The notes: generated by a model from the letters alone, not told the origin. Shown: positions 1 to 9,849, counted from the first letter of the stretch. The stretch is 64,000 nt of DNA from Candidatus Geocrenenecus huangii (GCA_023268155.1 JALNKM010000002.1:62001-126000), one strand, 5' to 3'. Translations and numbers: made by a program.

Positions 1-214
1 ATGGGTTTACAGTGTATGGATTAACTACGCCTAGACCTATCCAGACTCTATCAATGTTCTTCAATAAATGTGAAGCTATGATAAAGCTACTTCTATTGTG
101 TGGATGCTCGCTTAGCCATACGCCTGGAAATCCGAGATCGCCGATAATATATGTTAATAAGTCGATCTTCCATAAAGGATCTTTTGGGACGACTTCTACT
201 GTGAATACCGTCAT
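1..214 (-). CDS. LLM-class F420-dependent oxidoreductase, N-terminal part
   Basis: Only the first 71 codons are in the window; the gene runs off the left edge. The reverse-strand frame begins MTVFTVEVVPKD and contains GVWLSEHPHNRSS and IGLGVVNPYTVNP, the pattern of the first two strands of luciferase-like TIM barrels such as methylene-H4MPT reductase and other F420-dependent oxidoreductases (family knowledge). Its ATG (214-212) overlaps the TGA of the upstream 89-aa gene in an ATGA junction, so the two are translationally coupled. The substrate cannot be told from this fragment; a flavin rather than F420 is also possible. Confidence 0.75.
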   Translation of the reverse strand, partial: MTVFTVEVVPKDPLWKIDLLTYIIGDLGFPGVWLSEHPHNRSSFIIASHLLKNIDRVWIGLGVVNPYTVNP

Positions 215-480
215 CTCGGGTTTTCAGCCCCCAGCTCATCTAGTATCTTCTTGAACTTTGCAGGCTCAGCTATTGACACAGCATATACGAGTTCTCCTAT
301 GAGCTCATCTCTGCTAAATCCTCCCTCCCTATAAGCTTTATTTATCTTCCATCCAACATCATCTGGAACCATCTCCAAATTAACAGAGGACAACAGTATG
401 TCAAGTAATTCTTCCACTAGAGATCCTCTATCCTCGATTGATAGTTTCCTGATAATTTCTAGGAATCTATCTATGCTCAT
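211..480 (-). CDS. Small hypothetical protein coupled to the F420 oxidoreductase
   Basis: An 89-residue acidic, helix-rich protein with no Cys, no transmembrane segment and no motif I recognise. It is supported as a gene by the ATGA overlap with the next gene on the same strand and by an AT-rich upstream region with TATA-like sequence. The residue pattern (LLDILLSSVNLEMVPDD, GGFSRDELIGE) suggests a small soluble alpha-helical protein. Function unknown. Confidence 0.6.
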   Translation of the reverse strand: MSIDRFLEIIRKLSIEDRGSLVEELLDILLSSVNLEMVPDDVGWKINKAYREGGFSRDELIGELVYAVSIAEPAKFKKILDELGAENPR

Positions 481-750
481 GTATCCTCGTATAGCTTAAG
501 AAAATGTAGGGATTTAAAAATACTAGTATATAAAAAGCAGGGTTTAGAGACCTATCTGAAGGGTGTTTGGCAACCCAGTTAGCATCAAATCCTACAAACC
601 TCGTTGTAGGCCTTTAGGGGCCTATTCTCTGAGAGTCTACATATGCGTGGAGACGATGAGTGAGACCTAATAGCTTTAGTTATCCGATGTACTGCATCTC
701 ATAGAGTTTGTGGACAGGCTAAAAGTCTTCTATATCATCTTGACTGATAA

Positions 751-1122
751 CGTAGTGATGGTTTCAGAGCTGAGGAACCAGGTGAGTTTGGAGATTCCGT
801 ATTTTATAGGTGTCCTGAATGCGGTGCTGAGTTCTCTCTCAAAGACTTTAAGAAAGATCGTAGATAGATTAGTCGAAGGAGGGAAATCCATTAAGACGTA
901 TCTGTAGGAGATGTAAGAGAGATAGATTATATCATCGGTTATGATATAATGATGATAGGATACTGCATTACAATCTACGATGGCAAACCACGATATTATA
1001 GAGATGAAATATGCGATCGAATCTTTGAAGAGAGAAAGAAGTTCATATGTCCGAGATGCTACTTCACGTCATCCAATCTAGAAGATATAGTAGAAGTAAG
1101 GAATGATACACGAGTGAAGTAG
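751..1122 (+). pseudogene. Decayed or frameshifted zinc-finger protein (three CxxC knuckles)
   Basis: Three neighbouring stretches in two frames together make a sensible zinc protein. At 751-867 one frame encodes FYRCPECGAEFSLKDF and stops at TAG. At 873-944 another frame encodes PLRRICRRCKRDRLYHRL. At 895-1122 the first frame is open again and encodes KFICPRCYFTSS; this last part alone could be a 57-residue ORF from ATG 949. The order CPEC...CRRC resembles the zinc knuckle at the N-terminus of many HNH-type proteins. Two compensating indels near 865-873 and 905-945 would restore one protein of about 120 residues. It may be a decayed gene or contain sequencing indels. I do not see a clear start. 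Confidence 0.45.
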
Positions 1123-1208
1123 CGATAAAGATTAGTAAGTAAGATGTATTGTATGTGTTGCTAAGCTCTTAAATTTAAAGCTTAGACATTATTACATTTG
1201 AATGGAGA

Positions 1209-2285
1209 TTGGGAGAATATTGGTTTAAGTATGGGGTTACAGAAGTTTTCGCAGATATAAGTGACGAAGTTAGAGTTGATAAGATATCTACATCATACTC
1301 TAGTTTGAAATATGACTATTCCGTAATCTCGAAGATAGCTAACGAAATCGCCGAAGGTGAGAATATAGCCTTAATCTTTGATTATTCGTCTTCCAGAGAT
1401 CTCGATCTGCTGAAGTCCCTAATCGCAGAGCTTGAGGCTAAAGGGGTTGAAAAGAACAAGTTCAGGATCTTGGCTTCTTCATGGAGGATTAATCGGAAAA
1501 TCTTAGAGAAAGAAATAGAGGAGATCTTGAAACCATATAGAGGCAACATAATCTACCCATGGAGCGAGAGCAAAGTAGAGTATAAAGGGTTCATGATCTC
1601 GAGAAGTATTATTGACTCACAAGTTAAAATCTACATATCTACGATTCTCCCACACGGTATACTGGGATTTCCATCTATAAGCAACTCACTTAAACTTTCA
1701 GGGTGGATTAATGGAGATATAATGGATGATAGTAGTTACTGGTTTAAGTTAAGAGATGAATTAGATTTTATGGGGGTCTGCATCGCAGGCGATAATGTTT
1801 ATTCTGGATATCTGTATGAGATTGAGAATGAATGCCTTAAGAACACCGTGGATAAGTATACCGTGAAGGTCGATTATGAGGCAGACATACTGCTCGTAGA
1901 TGGATTAGGATGGCCGTGGGACTCGACGCTTGAGGACAGCTTACATATAGTAAACCTGGTATGCGAGGGGGTTCGAGAAGGAGGGTTGATCGGTTTAATA
2001 TCTGAGTGTAGAGAGGGGCTTGGAAGCAGCGTTTTCATAAAAGCATTGCTCTCCAAGACCTTCGAGGAAGATACTTTAGGTGTGAAAACACTCAAAAAGA
2101 CCATGGAGTTGTTAGAGAAGAAGAAGCTTGCTTTTGTAACGACAATCCCTAGAAGCATCCTCGAGAAAACACTTAATTCAAGAGGTTTCGACACCGTTCA
2201 AGACCTGTTAACGTATGCTTTTAGGATTTACAGTAAACAAGCTGTAGTTAGAATAGTTGATGGAAGTATTCGTCTTATCAAATAG
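1209..2285 (+). CDS. LarA-like (DUF2088 family) protein, likely without racemase activity
   Basis: A 358-residue protein with the outline of the lactate racemase LarA family. It has an N-terminal nucleotide-like segment (ALIFDYSSSRD, about 54-64), LPHGILGFPS (147-156), and a C-terminal half with DGLGWPWD (231-238) and SECREGLGSS (265-274), matching the family pattern of a hydrophobic strand, a D-rich turn and a C-x-E-G-x-G loop. The usual G-H-R type motif after the first domain is replaced by ASSW, so the His that acts in LarA is not where expected. It starts at TTG 1209; an ATG at 1202 lies in another frame and stops after eight codons. The family call is an inference from scattered motifs. 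Confidence 0.55.
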   Translation: MGEYWFKYGVTEVFADISDEVRVDKISTSYSSLKYDYSVISKIANEIAEGENIALIFDYSSSRDLDLLKSLIAELEAKGVEKNKFRILASSWRINRKILEKEIEEILKPYRGNIIYPWSESKVEYKGFMISRSIIDSQVKIYISTILPHGILGFPSISNSLKLSGWINGDIMDDSSYWFKLRDELDFMGVCIAGDNVYSGYLYEIENECLKNTVDKYTVKVDYEADILLVDGLGWPWDSTLEDSLHIVNLVCEGVREGGLIGLISECREGLGSSVFIKALLSKTFEEDTLGVKTLKKTMELLEKKKLAFVTTIPRSILEKTLNSRGFDTVQDLLTYAFRIYSKQAVVRIVDGSIRLIK

Positions 2286-2309
2286 AGTAAACTGGTCTAG
2301 AATAAGAGG

Positions 2310-3413
2310 CTAACTTACAATAAAGAATCTGAGCGGTACGAAGGTTAACGCTAGTATTATGAAGACTAGTGGTATAGCTGTTTTCCGTCTTTTAGAGAGT
2401 GGTGAGACTTGGTCTAGTGGAGGTATGTCAGGTGTTCTAGGCATTAACAAGAGTATAAGAATCGCAAAGAAGAAATATCCAGTAATAGCGAATATTACAA
2501 CGGAGACGTATCCCGCGATCCTATGCTGCCTCCTGCTTAGGAAACTTCTGAAAACTCTACCACCATCAAGTTGCCAAGCGGGGAAAAGGTTTAAAGCAGT
2601 TACAAGCATTCCAAGCCATGCTGCGAACCCTATCGTTGAAAATAGCGGAACCATATCCGGTCTACCGAATAGTGGGCGTGCAAGATAGAATATTAAAGGT
2701 GAAGGTAGGAGGAAACCGCCCTCGGCTAGAACTTGATTAATTATCGTATCATATTCTGTTTCTGGAATCCATCTAGCCGTCATAAAAGAGACGAGGAGTA
2801 CCCCTATACTTACTATAAAGCCTCCTATAGGTCCGCTAATACCTATGTCGAACATATCATCTCTATTGATTATAGGGCTTTTCTGGAAGATCAGAGCACC
2901 GAAAGTCGGAATCATAGTAGGTATGCCTGGGATGAAGTATGGTGGACTCGACTCCATGTAGTCTATCTTCGCAGATATCTTGTGGCCGAGTTCATGTACC
3001 CCTATTATAGACATCAAGGCAACTGCGAAGAGTAATGCGTCTATAAACCTATCTAGGAACCCCGTCTTACCTGTAATGATCTCATACACGGTCGTAGTAG
3101 ATCTCAGGTATCCGTCTATAGATATTGTTATCAACGTTGCTATGAAGAGCAGTAGAGGAAGTATACGGGACTTCGGTATAGGTATCTCAACCCGAGGTTT
3201 CGGGAATATTCTTATAATTATCTTACCATCTTCTCTAGTTGCTGTAGGGACTAAATCATGTTGTTTAAGCTCTTTATAGAGATGTCTAAATTTCTCTTTT
3301 ATGTCTTCATCATATACTCTAAAAGTCAGGATTCCTGCATCTAGATACACGTCTAGGATGGTAAAGTATCTCCCAACTATAGTTTTGACAGAGTCAAGAT
3401 CGTTTACATACAT
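2310..3413 (-). CDS. Site-2 protease family intramembrane metalloprotease (M50)
   Basis: A 367-residue membrane protein. An N-terminal soluble domain of about 80 residues is followed by several hydrophobic segments. The zinc motif HELGH is at 140-144 within a membrane helix, and the second metal-ligand motif NLFPAWQLDGG is at 275-285, both typical of M50 (S2P) peptidases, which cut membrane proteins inside or near the bilayer. The start ATG at 3413 is preceded by an AT-rich intergenic region. It is transcribed towards the LarA-like gene. The substrate is unknown; regulated cleavage of a membrane-bound factor is the usual role in the family. Confidence 0.9.
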   Translation of the reverse strand: MYVNDLDSVKTIVGRYFTILDVYLDAGILTFRVYDEDIKEKFRHLYKELKQHDLVPTATREDGKIIIRIFPKPRVEIPIPKSRILPLLLFIATLITISIDGYLRSTTTVYEIITGKTGFLDRFIDALLFAVALMSIIGVHELGHKISAKIDYMESSPPYFIPGIPTMIPTFGALIFQKSPIINRDDMFDIGISGPIGGFIVSIGVLLVSFMTARWIPETEYDTIINQVLAEGGFLLPSPLIFYLARPLFGRPDMVPLFSTIGFAAWLGMLVTALNLFPAWQLDGGRVFRSFLSRRQHRIAGYVSVVIFAITGYFFFAILILLLMPRTPDIPPLDQVSPLSKRRKTAIPLVFIILALTFVPLRFFIVS

Positions 3414-3740
3414 TGCTTATTCCTTTACCCTTAACCACTTAAATGTATTATTTGTATTTTAAACCTTTCTGGAAACACTGAATTTAAGTAATAGACATAA
3501 CACATCAAAGTTTGTGGAACACTTTTCCAAGTCTCTATTCAAAATTGTAGACTAGAGATATAAATGAGACTCTCTTAAGATGCACCTATAGTTAAAGAAC
3601 TAAGAAGAATCGGAGATCTAACTTATCATTAATCTAAGACCTTCTAGCAGTATTCTACAATATTACATTGACCACAATGGATCTTACTTAGTTGAATATG
3701 AGCAATATTTATGCCTTGGAATTTTTAATGTATTTCTGGA
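3414..3740. other. Intergenic region without a recognised gene
   Basis: This 327-base AT-rich stretch lies between divergent genes and should hold both promoters. Near its right end there are TATA-like runs (around 3700-3730) ahead of the acetyltransferase. I found no convincing ORF or RNA. Confidence 0.5.
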
Positions 3741-3743
3741 TTG

Positions 3744-4253
3744 GTGACTGTGGAAGCAAAACCTGAGAAGCCCTTCATTACTAGAGAAGCTTCAGAAAAA
3801 GACCTGATCGCGGTTATGAACATTAATCGGATATGTCTCCCAGAAAATTATACGTACGGGTTCTTCGAGATGATTCTTCATTCTTATCCTAAGAGCTTCC
3901 TAGTAGCTGAAATTGATGGACACATAGCAGGATACATTATGTGTAGAGTTGAAAGAATATTATCAAGATTTCAAAGATTCAAGATCTCTAAAGCAGGTCA
4001 CGTAATATCTATAGCCGTACTGCCTGAATACAGAAAGATAGGGATAGCTTCTTCTCTACTTAAGAATGCCATGAAGGTCTTGAGAGAAGTTTATGGCTGT
4101 AGCGAGATATTCCTCGAGGTAAGAGTCTCGAATATCCCTGCAATAAACCTGTATGAAAAAATTGGATTTATAAAAGTAGATATTATCAAAAAATATTACA
4201 TAGACGGTGAAGATGCATACGTGATGGCTAGAGAACTGACAAATATAGATTAA
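3744..4253 (+). CDS. rimI: GNAT N-terminal protein acetyltransferase (RimI/Ard1-like)
   Basis: About 169 residues with a single GNAT fold. The acetyl-CoA binding segment appears as VISIAVLPEYRKIGIASSLL (motif V-x-x-x-R-x-x-G-I-x-x-x-L), followed by LEVRVSNIPAINLYEKIGF, the hallmark of RimI and archaeal Ard1/NatA enzymes that acetylate protein N-termini. The frame opens with TTG 3741 directly followed by GTG 3744; GTG is the more likely start. It is followed by the gene for ribosomal protein eS26, which fits a role near translation. Confidence 0.85.
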   Translation: MTVEAKPEKPFITREASEKDLIAVMNINRICLPENYTYGFFEMILHSYPKSFLVAEIDGHIAGYIMCRVERILSRFQRFKISKAGHVISIAVLPEYRKIGIASSLLKNAMKVLREVYGCSEIFLEVRVSNIPAINLYEKIGFIKVDIIKKYYIDGEDAYVMARELTNID

Positions 4254-4323
4254 GCTTCTTAGCTATTTGTCCCTAACTTCGTCTCTTTCGCCTCAACCTT
4301 AAGAAGGAAATCTTTGTTAGAGA

Positions 4324-4665
4324 TTGTTTAAGAGGGAAACTATAATAAGATGTTTTTACTGTTTTAGATGGGTATCTAGGTTGCCATATAAGAGGAAGAA
4401 TAGGGGTAGGAGGAAAGGGGATAAAGGAAGCGAGCCGGCTGTTCAATGCGATAATTGTGGAGCATTCGTTCCCAGAAGCAAGATTCAGAGAGTTACAACA
4501 CGTGTCTCCCTAGTAAGAGGAGATCTAGCTAGAGAACTCAAGCAAATGGGTGCATATATCGCTGAAAACGTCGTAGTCAAGAATCTATGCATAAGCTGTG
4601 CAATTCACTACGGAATCTTAAAAGTGAGAGCAAGAGAAGAAAGAAGACCGAGACAATTTCTGTAG
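4324..4665 (+). CDS. rps26e: 30S ribosomal protein eS26
   Basis: This 113-residue basic protein contains PYKRKNRGRRKGDKG, QCDNCGAF with a zinc CxxC, and LCISCAIHYG with the second CxxC, the conserved layout of eS26 (R-R-N-x-G-R-x-K, C-x-N-C, C-x-S-C-A-I-H). eS26 sits near the mRNA exit of the small subunit. It starts at TTG 4324 in the frame that gives full length. In archaea eS26 is found mainly in TACK and Asgard lineages, which helps place the organism. The C-terminal tail is rich in Arg and Glu. Confidence 0.9.
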   Translation: MFKRETIIRCFYCFRWVSRLPYKRKNRGRRKGDKGSEPAVQCDNCGAFVPRSKIQRVTTRVSLVRGDLARELKQMGAYIAENVVVKNLCISCAIHYGILKVRAREERRPRQFL

Positions 4666-4766
4666 ATGTTCTCCATGTAGGTTTTCTCTTTATAGCTATA
4701 CTGGTTAGATCTGACGGCTACTACTAGCCAGAGTACTAACATCAACATTATAACCGACCGAATAGA

Positions 4767-6206
4767 TTGTTAGTTAGACTGCGGATGTTTAGAGTTGATG
4801 ATGTAGCCGTACGTCTTCTAAGCTATGGTCCATCAGCAAAAATCGAGGGAGTCGAACTAGGTCCAGATATATTGATAGCTCTTGAAGGATTAGGAACGTT
4901 CAAAGGCGTAACCATCGAGGACAGATTCAAAGAACTTCAAGCTAAGAGTAGAGACCTCATAGACGTGGCCTCAAATATGCACAAGGAATCTACTAGACGT
5001 GGACATGCTTCTCTTACAACGTCTCTAATACTACAATTCGAGGTAAATCCGTGTAGTAGAGTTTCAACAATTCTTCTTGCAGCACAGCCTTTCGGCTCAT
5101 ACTTACAGGAGTCTCAGAGAAGAAGACAGGTAAAAATAGATGATTTCATCATACCTCCAGAGATAGTTAAAGTAGAGAGGTATTCGAGGATCTACCATGA
5201 AGTGATCTATCATGCTTGGAAATGCTACAGGTCCCTTATCGATAAAGGGGTGCCAATAGAGGATGCACGTTACCTTCTCCCGTTATCTTCTCGAACATCG
5301 ATATTCGTAACTGGGAGCCTTGAATCATTCATCTGGCTAATATACTCTTCAGAGAATAGGGATGCATGGTATTTTCCATCAGAGTTAAAGAAGATAGGAG
5401 AATTAATCAATAAGACGGCCTCGAGTGTTTCTCCATTACTTACTTCAGCCCGCCTCTCATTTAAGCCTCTAAGTTACGTCTATCCATATCCAGACTTATA
5501 CAAGCGAGAAGATAAGGCAATAGAGGAAATAATCAGGAAGCATCACGTACCTAATCAGCTAATACTCTTAGACTTCAGAGTTGAAGAAGGAATAGATGGT
5601 CTAATTCAACATGCTTTAAAGAATCCTGAATGCATGAATTCTCTAAATCCGCTAATTTATGCTGTAACTCTTGAACCGCTCTCACTTGCAGCATATCATC
5701 AATCTATAAGGCATAGAACCGTTCCGACATCGGTTGAATCGATCTATAAAGCAGTGGAGAGGGCTGAGAAAAAACCTGAAGCTAACGTCATTATCCCACC
5801 AACTATAAAATCTAGAGAGGAAACGGTCAACATATTTAATGATGTTGTCTACAGATTATTAGAGGCATACTCAAATCTAATAGCTGAGAATTTACCTCCG
5901 TCAGAGGCCATATATCTTTGCCCTCAAGCATTAAGGATATACGCTGTAAGGAGGTATGATGCATTCAATCTACTCTGGCCACAGGGATACATTGGTACAA
6001 GAACGTGTAGCTACGCTCAGTGGGAAGAGAGAATGATTGCTTACAGTATATGGAGGGGTATAGAAAAGTTTTCACCCGACATAGGTAGGTTAATGGGGGA
6101 AAAATGTAAACATCTAGGATACTGCCCAGAGAAGGATTGGTGTCAAATAATAAAGAAATACTTTCCCGACTATAATGATGAAATACATAGGAAGATGATG
6201 GAATAG
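4767..6206 (+). CDS. thyX: ThyX-like FAD-dependent thymidylate synthase, duplicated form
   Basis: ThyX makes dTMP from dUMP with methylene-folate-type donors and FAD. This 479-residue protein is about twice the usual length of ThyX and reads as two ThyX-like halves. The first has RGHASL (78-83) and ESQRRR (115-120). The second has SIRHRTVPTSVESIY (323-337), a version of the R-H-R-x-x-S-x-N-E-x-S-x-R-Y signature. Similar long ThyX proteins occur in TACK archaea. The degenerate signatures leave open which half is catalytic. The start may be Met1 (4767) or Met7. Confidence 0.75.
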   Translation: MLVRLRMFRVDDVAVRLLSYGPSAKIEGVELGPDILIALEGLGTFKGVTIEDRFKELQAKSRDLIDVASNMHKESTRRGHASLTTSLILQFEVNPCSRVSTILLAAQPFGSYLQESQRRRQVKIDDFIIPPEIVKVERYSRIYHEVIYHAWKCYRSLIDKGVPIEDARYLLPLSSRTSIFVTGSLESFIWLIYSSENRDAWYFPSELKKIGELINKTASSVSPLLTSARLSFKPLSYVYPYPDLYKREDKAIEEIIRKHHVPNQLILLDFRVEEGIDGLIQHALKNPECMNSLNPLIYAVTLEPLSLAAYHQSIRHRTVPTSVESIYKAVERAEKKPEANVIIPPTIKSREETVNIFNDVVYRLLEAYSNLIAENLPPSEAIYLCPQALRIYAVRRYDAFNLLWPQGYIGTRTCSYAQWEERMIAYSIWRGIEKFSPDIGRLMGEKCKHLGYCPEKDWCQIIKKYFPDYNDEIHRKMME

Positions 6207-6237
6207 CATTGTCAATTCTGCTTTAAGGAATACATAG

Positions 6238-7035
6238 TTACTCGAGGCTTACAACCTCGATTACCTCTCCATCAACAATTTTTACCCCTCTCGGAACAAT
6301 GCCGTAGAATCTACATGAGAAGATCGTTTTTAGCCTTCCATTAAATAATTCTCCATACCCTTCTGGGTAAGGTTCATGTGCTCGAACAAGCATCTTAAGA
6401 TTATTCTTCTCCATAAAAAGATTGAATGCTCTCCAACCATATAGCTTGGCCCCTCCTCCTCTCCAACTAGGTGTAAACCATTCAACATCCTCTGAAGGAT
6501 CATTCCACAATAACTGGAAACCTATCATGTTCCTAGGACTAAGCTCACCTTTAGGTATAGTGTTTACTTCTTCGATTTTATCCAGGCCCTCGGGTACACC
6601 ACCATGTACAGCGAATACTTTCTTATGGATTAGAGCAGCATAGGGTAGCTTCGAGAAAAGTTTTGCAAAGGAATCATATAGGTCTGGACCATACCTAGAA
6701 TACACGACGTCCATAAACCCATACCATCTATTTATCTCGACGGTCTCATGATTTCCTCTTAGCATTAATAGATTATCTCCCCAGCTGAGTTTCGATTCTA
6801 GAAGTTTAACGATGTTCTCTACCTGTCTGGGACCTCTATCAACGTAATCTCCTAGGAATAGTAGTTTAAGCCCTCCTCTCTCAGCGATCTTAAAAGCATT
6901 AGTAGTGGTTTCTTCATCTCCATGAGTATCTCCAACAACTAGAAAATCTCCAAATTCTTGGACTACTAGCTGTGGCTCACCCTCAAAGAGAGGCTCAGAA
7001 GATTCTATCAGATTCTTAATCACTGCTTTATTCAT
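6238..7035 (-). CDS. PPP-family serine/threonine protein phosphatase
   Basis: A 265-residue metallophosphatase with the full PPP signature: GDTHGD (35-40), GDYVDRG (62-68), RGNHE (93-97), then HGG (VHGGVPEG) and RAHE (VRAHEPYPEG), which together bind two metal ions and phosphate. It is soluble and without extra domains. Archaeal PPPs act on phosphorylated proteins, but no partner kinase is near. It is convergent with thyX and lies downstream of sucD on the same strand, with about 80 bases between. Confidence 0.9.
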   Translation of the reverse strand: MNKAVIKNLIESSEPLFEGEPQLVVQEFGDFLVVGDTHGDEETTTNAFKIAERGGLKLLFLGDYVDRGPRQVENIVKLLESKLSWGDNLLMLRGNHETVEINRWYGFMDVVYSRYGPDLYDSFAKLFSKLPYAALIHKKVFAVHGGVPEGLDKIEEVNTIPKGELSPRNMIGFQLLWNDPSEDVEWFTPSWRGGGAKLYGWRAFNLFMEKNNLKMLVRAHEPYPEGYGELFNGRLKTIFSCRFYGIVPRGVKIVDGEVIEVVSLE

Positions 7036-7114
7036 AACTCGAAGATAGAGTAATCAATGCTGTCTAATCAATCTATCGTAATATCAAAGTATTAAGAAAA
7101 AATTCTGTTATGTT

Positions 7115-8002
7115 TTAGCGGCCGGCTTTCTTAAGAACTTTCTTTAGAAGCTCAGGTATCTGGGATGGTAGTTCAGCCACTTCTACTCCCGCTTCTTTGA
7201 GTGCTTTGATTTTGCTAGTTGCGTCCCCCACGCCCATGGATATTATTGCTCCTGCATGGCCCATTCTCTTACCTGGCGGAGCGGTCCTACCAGCTATGTA
7301 GGCCACTACGGGTTTCTCGTAATCTTGCTCTATTATGTATCTTGCAGCTCTCTCCTCCATGTCTCCTCCTATCTCTCCTATCAAGATGACTGCGACTGTT
7401 TCTTCATCTTCCCTAAACATCTCTAATGCATCTATGAAAGATGTTCCCGGGACTGGGTCTCCGCCTATACCTATAGATGTACTCTGACCTATCCCTGCCT
7501 TAGTCATAGCGTAAGCTATCTCGTATGTTAGAGTACCGCTCCTAGAGACTATGCCGACTCTTCCCTTAGAAAATACGTGCCCAGGCATTATGCCGACTTT
7601 CGATACTTCCGGCGAGATCACACCTGGACAGTTAGGTCCAATAATTGTTACGCCGCTCAGCCTTGCATATCTAACGAATCTCATTGTTTCATGGACTGGG
7701 ATGCCCTCGGTTATCACGACTATGAGGTCTAAGCCCGCATCGATTGCTTCATAGACGGCGTCCGCTGCAAACCTCGATGGAACAAAGATTATAGAAGTGT
7801 TTAGTTCTTGGTGTTTTCTAACTGCTTCCATTACGTTATCGTAGACCGGTACTCCCTCGACTACTGTTCCACCTTTGCCTGGTGTCACTCCTGCAAGTAT
7901 CTTCGTTCCATAGTTTAGCATTGCTCTTGTATGGAAGCTCCCTTCCCTACCAGTTATCCCCTGAACAACGACTCTCGTATCGGAATCTATTAGGACCGTC
8001 AT
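7115..8002 (-). CDS. sucD: Succinyl-CoA synthetase (ADP/GDP-forming), alpha subunit
   Basis: A 295-residue protein with the N-terminal CoA-binding domain ([15 protein letters not shown] near residue 13, [10 protein letters not shown]) and the ligase domain with [10 protein letters not shown] and the active-site histidine in [10 protein letters not shown], which is phosphorylated during turnover. It interconverts succinyl-CoA and succinate with ATP formation. The start ATG overlaps the last codons of sucC by four bases (7999-8002), so the two subunits are coupled. Confidence 0.96.
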   Translation of the reverse strand: MTVLIDSDTRVVVQGITGREGSFHTRAMLNYGTKILAGVTPGKGGTVVEGVPVYDNVMEAVRKHQELNTSIIFVPSRFAADAVYEAIDAGLDLIVVITEGIPVHETMRFVRYARLSGVTIIGPNCPGVISPEVSKVGIMPGHVFSKGRVGIVSRSGTLTYEIAYAMTKAGIGQSTSIGIGGDPVPGTSFIDALEMFREDEETVAVILIGEIGGDMEERAARYIIEQDYEKPVVAYIAGRTAPPGKRMGHAGAIISMGVGDATSKIKALKEAGVEVAELPSQIPELLKKVLKKAGR

Positions 8003-9132
8003 CTTCTCCCACCCAGCTCTACAGCTTTCCTAGCTGCTTCATCCATTTCTTCTAGAACATACATCCTGTTTTCTTCAAGGATTCTTCTTCCTTCTTCTTC
8101 GTTCGTTCCTTTAAGTCTTACAACAATCTTCTTCATCGCTCCAGTTTTTTCTAATGCTCTAACTATTCCATTAGCTACTTCATCGCATCTAGTTATTCCG
8201 CCGAGTATGTTGATGAAAACCACCTCCGTCTTCGGATGTTGGAGTAGTAGGCTCACGGCTCTCTCAACGAGGTCTGCCCTAGCCCCTCCACCTATATCTA
8301 GGAAGTTTGCGGGTCTCCCTCCGAGAACATATACTGAATCCATTGTGGCCATAGTTAACCCCGCTCCATTGCATAGTATCCCAATATTCCCATCTAATTC
8401 TACATAGCTGAAGTTCATCTTCTTCGCTTCAGCTTCATAGTATGTTAGGTCTCTAACTAACTCGCTTGAAAACTCCGGATACTTGTATAGAGCATTATCA
8501 TCGAGGATCACTTTTGCATCTATTGCTTCTAATCCACCCTCAGGAGTTAGAGCAAGAGGGTTTATCTCGGCAAGCTCGCAGTTATAGTAATCAAAGACTC
8601 GGTAAAGGTTAATAATTATTTCTTGAGCTTTCTTTAATGCTGGCTCACTTAGCTCAAGAAATCTAGCTGCTTGTCTTGCTTGATAGTCTCTAATCCCTAT
8701 TATTGGGTCAACGACGATTCTGAGTATCTTCTCAGGCTTTGTACGGGCCAGTTCTTCAATATCAACTCCACCTTCAGGTGAAGCCAAGATGACTGGCGCT
8801 CCAATACTTCTATCAATAATAATACTTAGGTATAGTTCTCTATCTATATCTACGGCTCTGGAAACTATTATCTTGTTTACCTTCTCTCCCTTGATTTCTG
8901 ATCCAAGCATTTGCTTAGCATAACCGTATGCTTCATCAGGGTTATCTGCAAGCTTAACCCCTCCAGCTTTGCCCCTACCCGCAACCAAGACTTGCGCCTT
9001 AATAACTACTCTGCCAGCAATCTCTTCCGCAGCTTCCCGAGCTCCTTCAGGAGTAGACACAGTCTTGAACCTAGGTACAGGAATACCGAACCGAGTAAAA
9101 ATATTTCTAGCCTCATACTCGTACAGCTTCAT
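7999..9132 (-). CDS. sucC: Succinyl-CoA synthetase, beta subunit
   Basis: A 377-residue protein with an N-terminal ATP-grasp domain ([18 protein letters not shown] near 43-60, [16 protein letters not shown] near 194-209) and a C-terminal domain with [13 protein letters not shown] and [19 protein letters not shown], all typical for SucC. The length matches the family. It is the first gene of the sucCD operon; its start lies about 100 bases from the mscS stop. Together with sdhABCD elsewhere in the window it supports a TCA branch between succinyl-CoA and fumarate. Confidence 0.96.
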   Translation of the reverse strand: MKLYEYEARNIFTRFGIPVPRFKTVSTPEGAREAAEEIAGRVVIKAQVLVAGRGKAGGVKLADNPDEAYGYAKQMLGSEIKGEKVNKIIVSRAVDIDRELYLSIIIDRSIGAPVILASPEGGVDIEELARTKPEKILRIVVDPIIGIRDYQARQAARFLELSEPALKKAQEIIINLYRVFDYYNCELAEINPLALTPEGGLEAIDAKVILDDNALYKYPEFSSELVRDLTYYEAEAKKMNFSYVELDGNIGILCNGAGLTMATMDSVYVLGGRPANFLDIGGGARADLVERAVSLLLQHPKTEVVFINILGGITRCDEVANGIVRALEKTGAMKKIVVRLKGTNEEEGRRILEENRMYVLEEMDEAARKAVELGGRR

Positions 9133-9231
9133 ACAGCATAGATGGTATGAACTATATAATGAATTTTATTCATACATTATATTCCTGATTAACTATGGGG
9201 GGAATCTTCTAACTCTTAACGGTTGCGAGTT

Positions 9232-9849
9232 TTATTCCTTGCTCTTCGGCTTTATGTATATTTTACTACCTATGATTGTATTGTTTGGAACCAATATTTT
9301 CACACCATCGGACTTCATGAGTACCGTGAAGAGTGTTGAAACATCTTCTACAACGCCTTCTTCTCCACCGAGAACTGCGGTGTCTCCAATCTTGACAGGC
9401 CTTGCTATTAATAAGAGTAATCCTGAAATTGCTTGGCCAAGTACTTGCTGTGAGGCAAACCCTATAACCATCCCTATAAATCCTCCTAGAGCCACTCCAG
9501 CTGCACCTCCTGCTACGCCTCCAGCTATACCTGCCAGAAGAGCCCCCACACCCACGATCTTAACAATGTTCCTTACCGCCGCGGATGTTGAATGATCATA
9601 TTTTGCTCTCATAGACCAGTAGAAAAATGTTGCAATGCTATTAACTATCAAGTACCCGAATCCTACTGCGAGAAGTATGTTCACGTATCCTAGGTAGTCT
9701 ATGAGGTTTATCTCATATCTTAATAGAAGGTCTTTGAAGACCCATTGTATAACAGCGGCAACGGCTACGTACGATCCAATGTATAGAATAGTTTTTACTA
9801 AAGAGGTGGTTGTCTTCTTCGCAATCTCGGATTTAGTTAATTCGAGCAT
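9232..9849 (-). CDS. MscS-family small-conductance mechanosensitive channel
   Basis: A 205-residue membrane protein with an N-terminal helix near 15-35, two further hydrophobic helices, and a glycine- and alanine-rich pore helix (GALLAGIAGGVAGGAAGVAL), followed by the MscS beta domain sequence IARPVKIGDTAVLGGEEGVV. The strongly Gly/Ala-packed TM3 is the mark of MscS pores. It is shorter than E. coli MscS because the C-terminal alpha/beta cage is nearly absent. It acts as a pressure-release channel in the cytoplasmic membrane. Confidence 0.88.
   Translation of the reverse strand: MLELTKSEIAKKTTTSLVKTILYIGSYVAVAAVIQWVFKDLLLRYEINLIDYLGYVNILLAVGFGYLIVNSIATFFYWSMRAKYDHSTSAAVRNIVKIVGVGALLAGIAGGVAGGAAGVALGGFIGMVIGFASQQVLGQAISGLLLLIARPVKIGDTAVLGGEEGVVEDVSTLFTVLMKSDGVKILVPNNTIIGSKIYIKPKSKE

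Noticed and set aside
12-254. Plus-strand ORF of 80 codons at the left edge
   Set aside because: It is antisense to the F420 oxidoreductase and the coupled small gene, both supported by an ATGA overlap and motifs.
710-907. 65-codon ORF MDRLKVFYIILTD...
   Set aside because: The other two frames of this stretch encode CxxC zinc knuckles, so this one is most likely a shadow.
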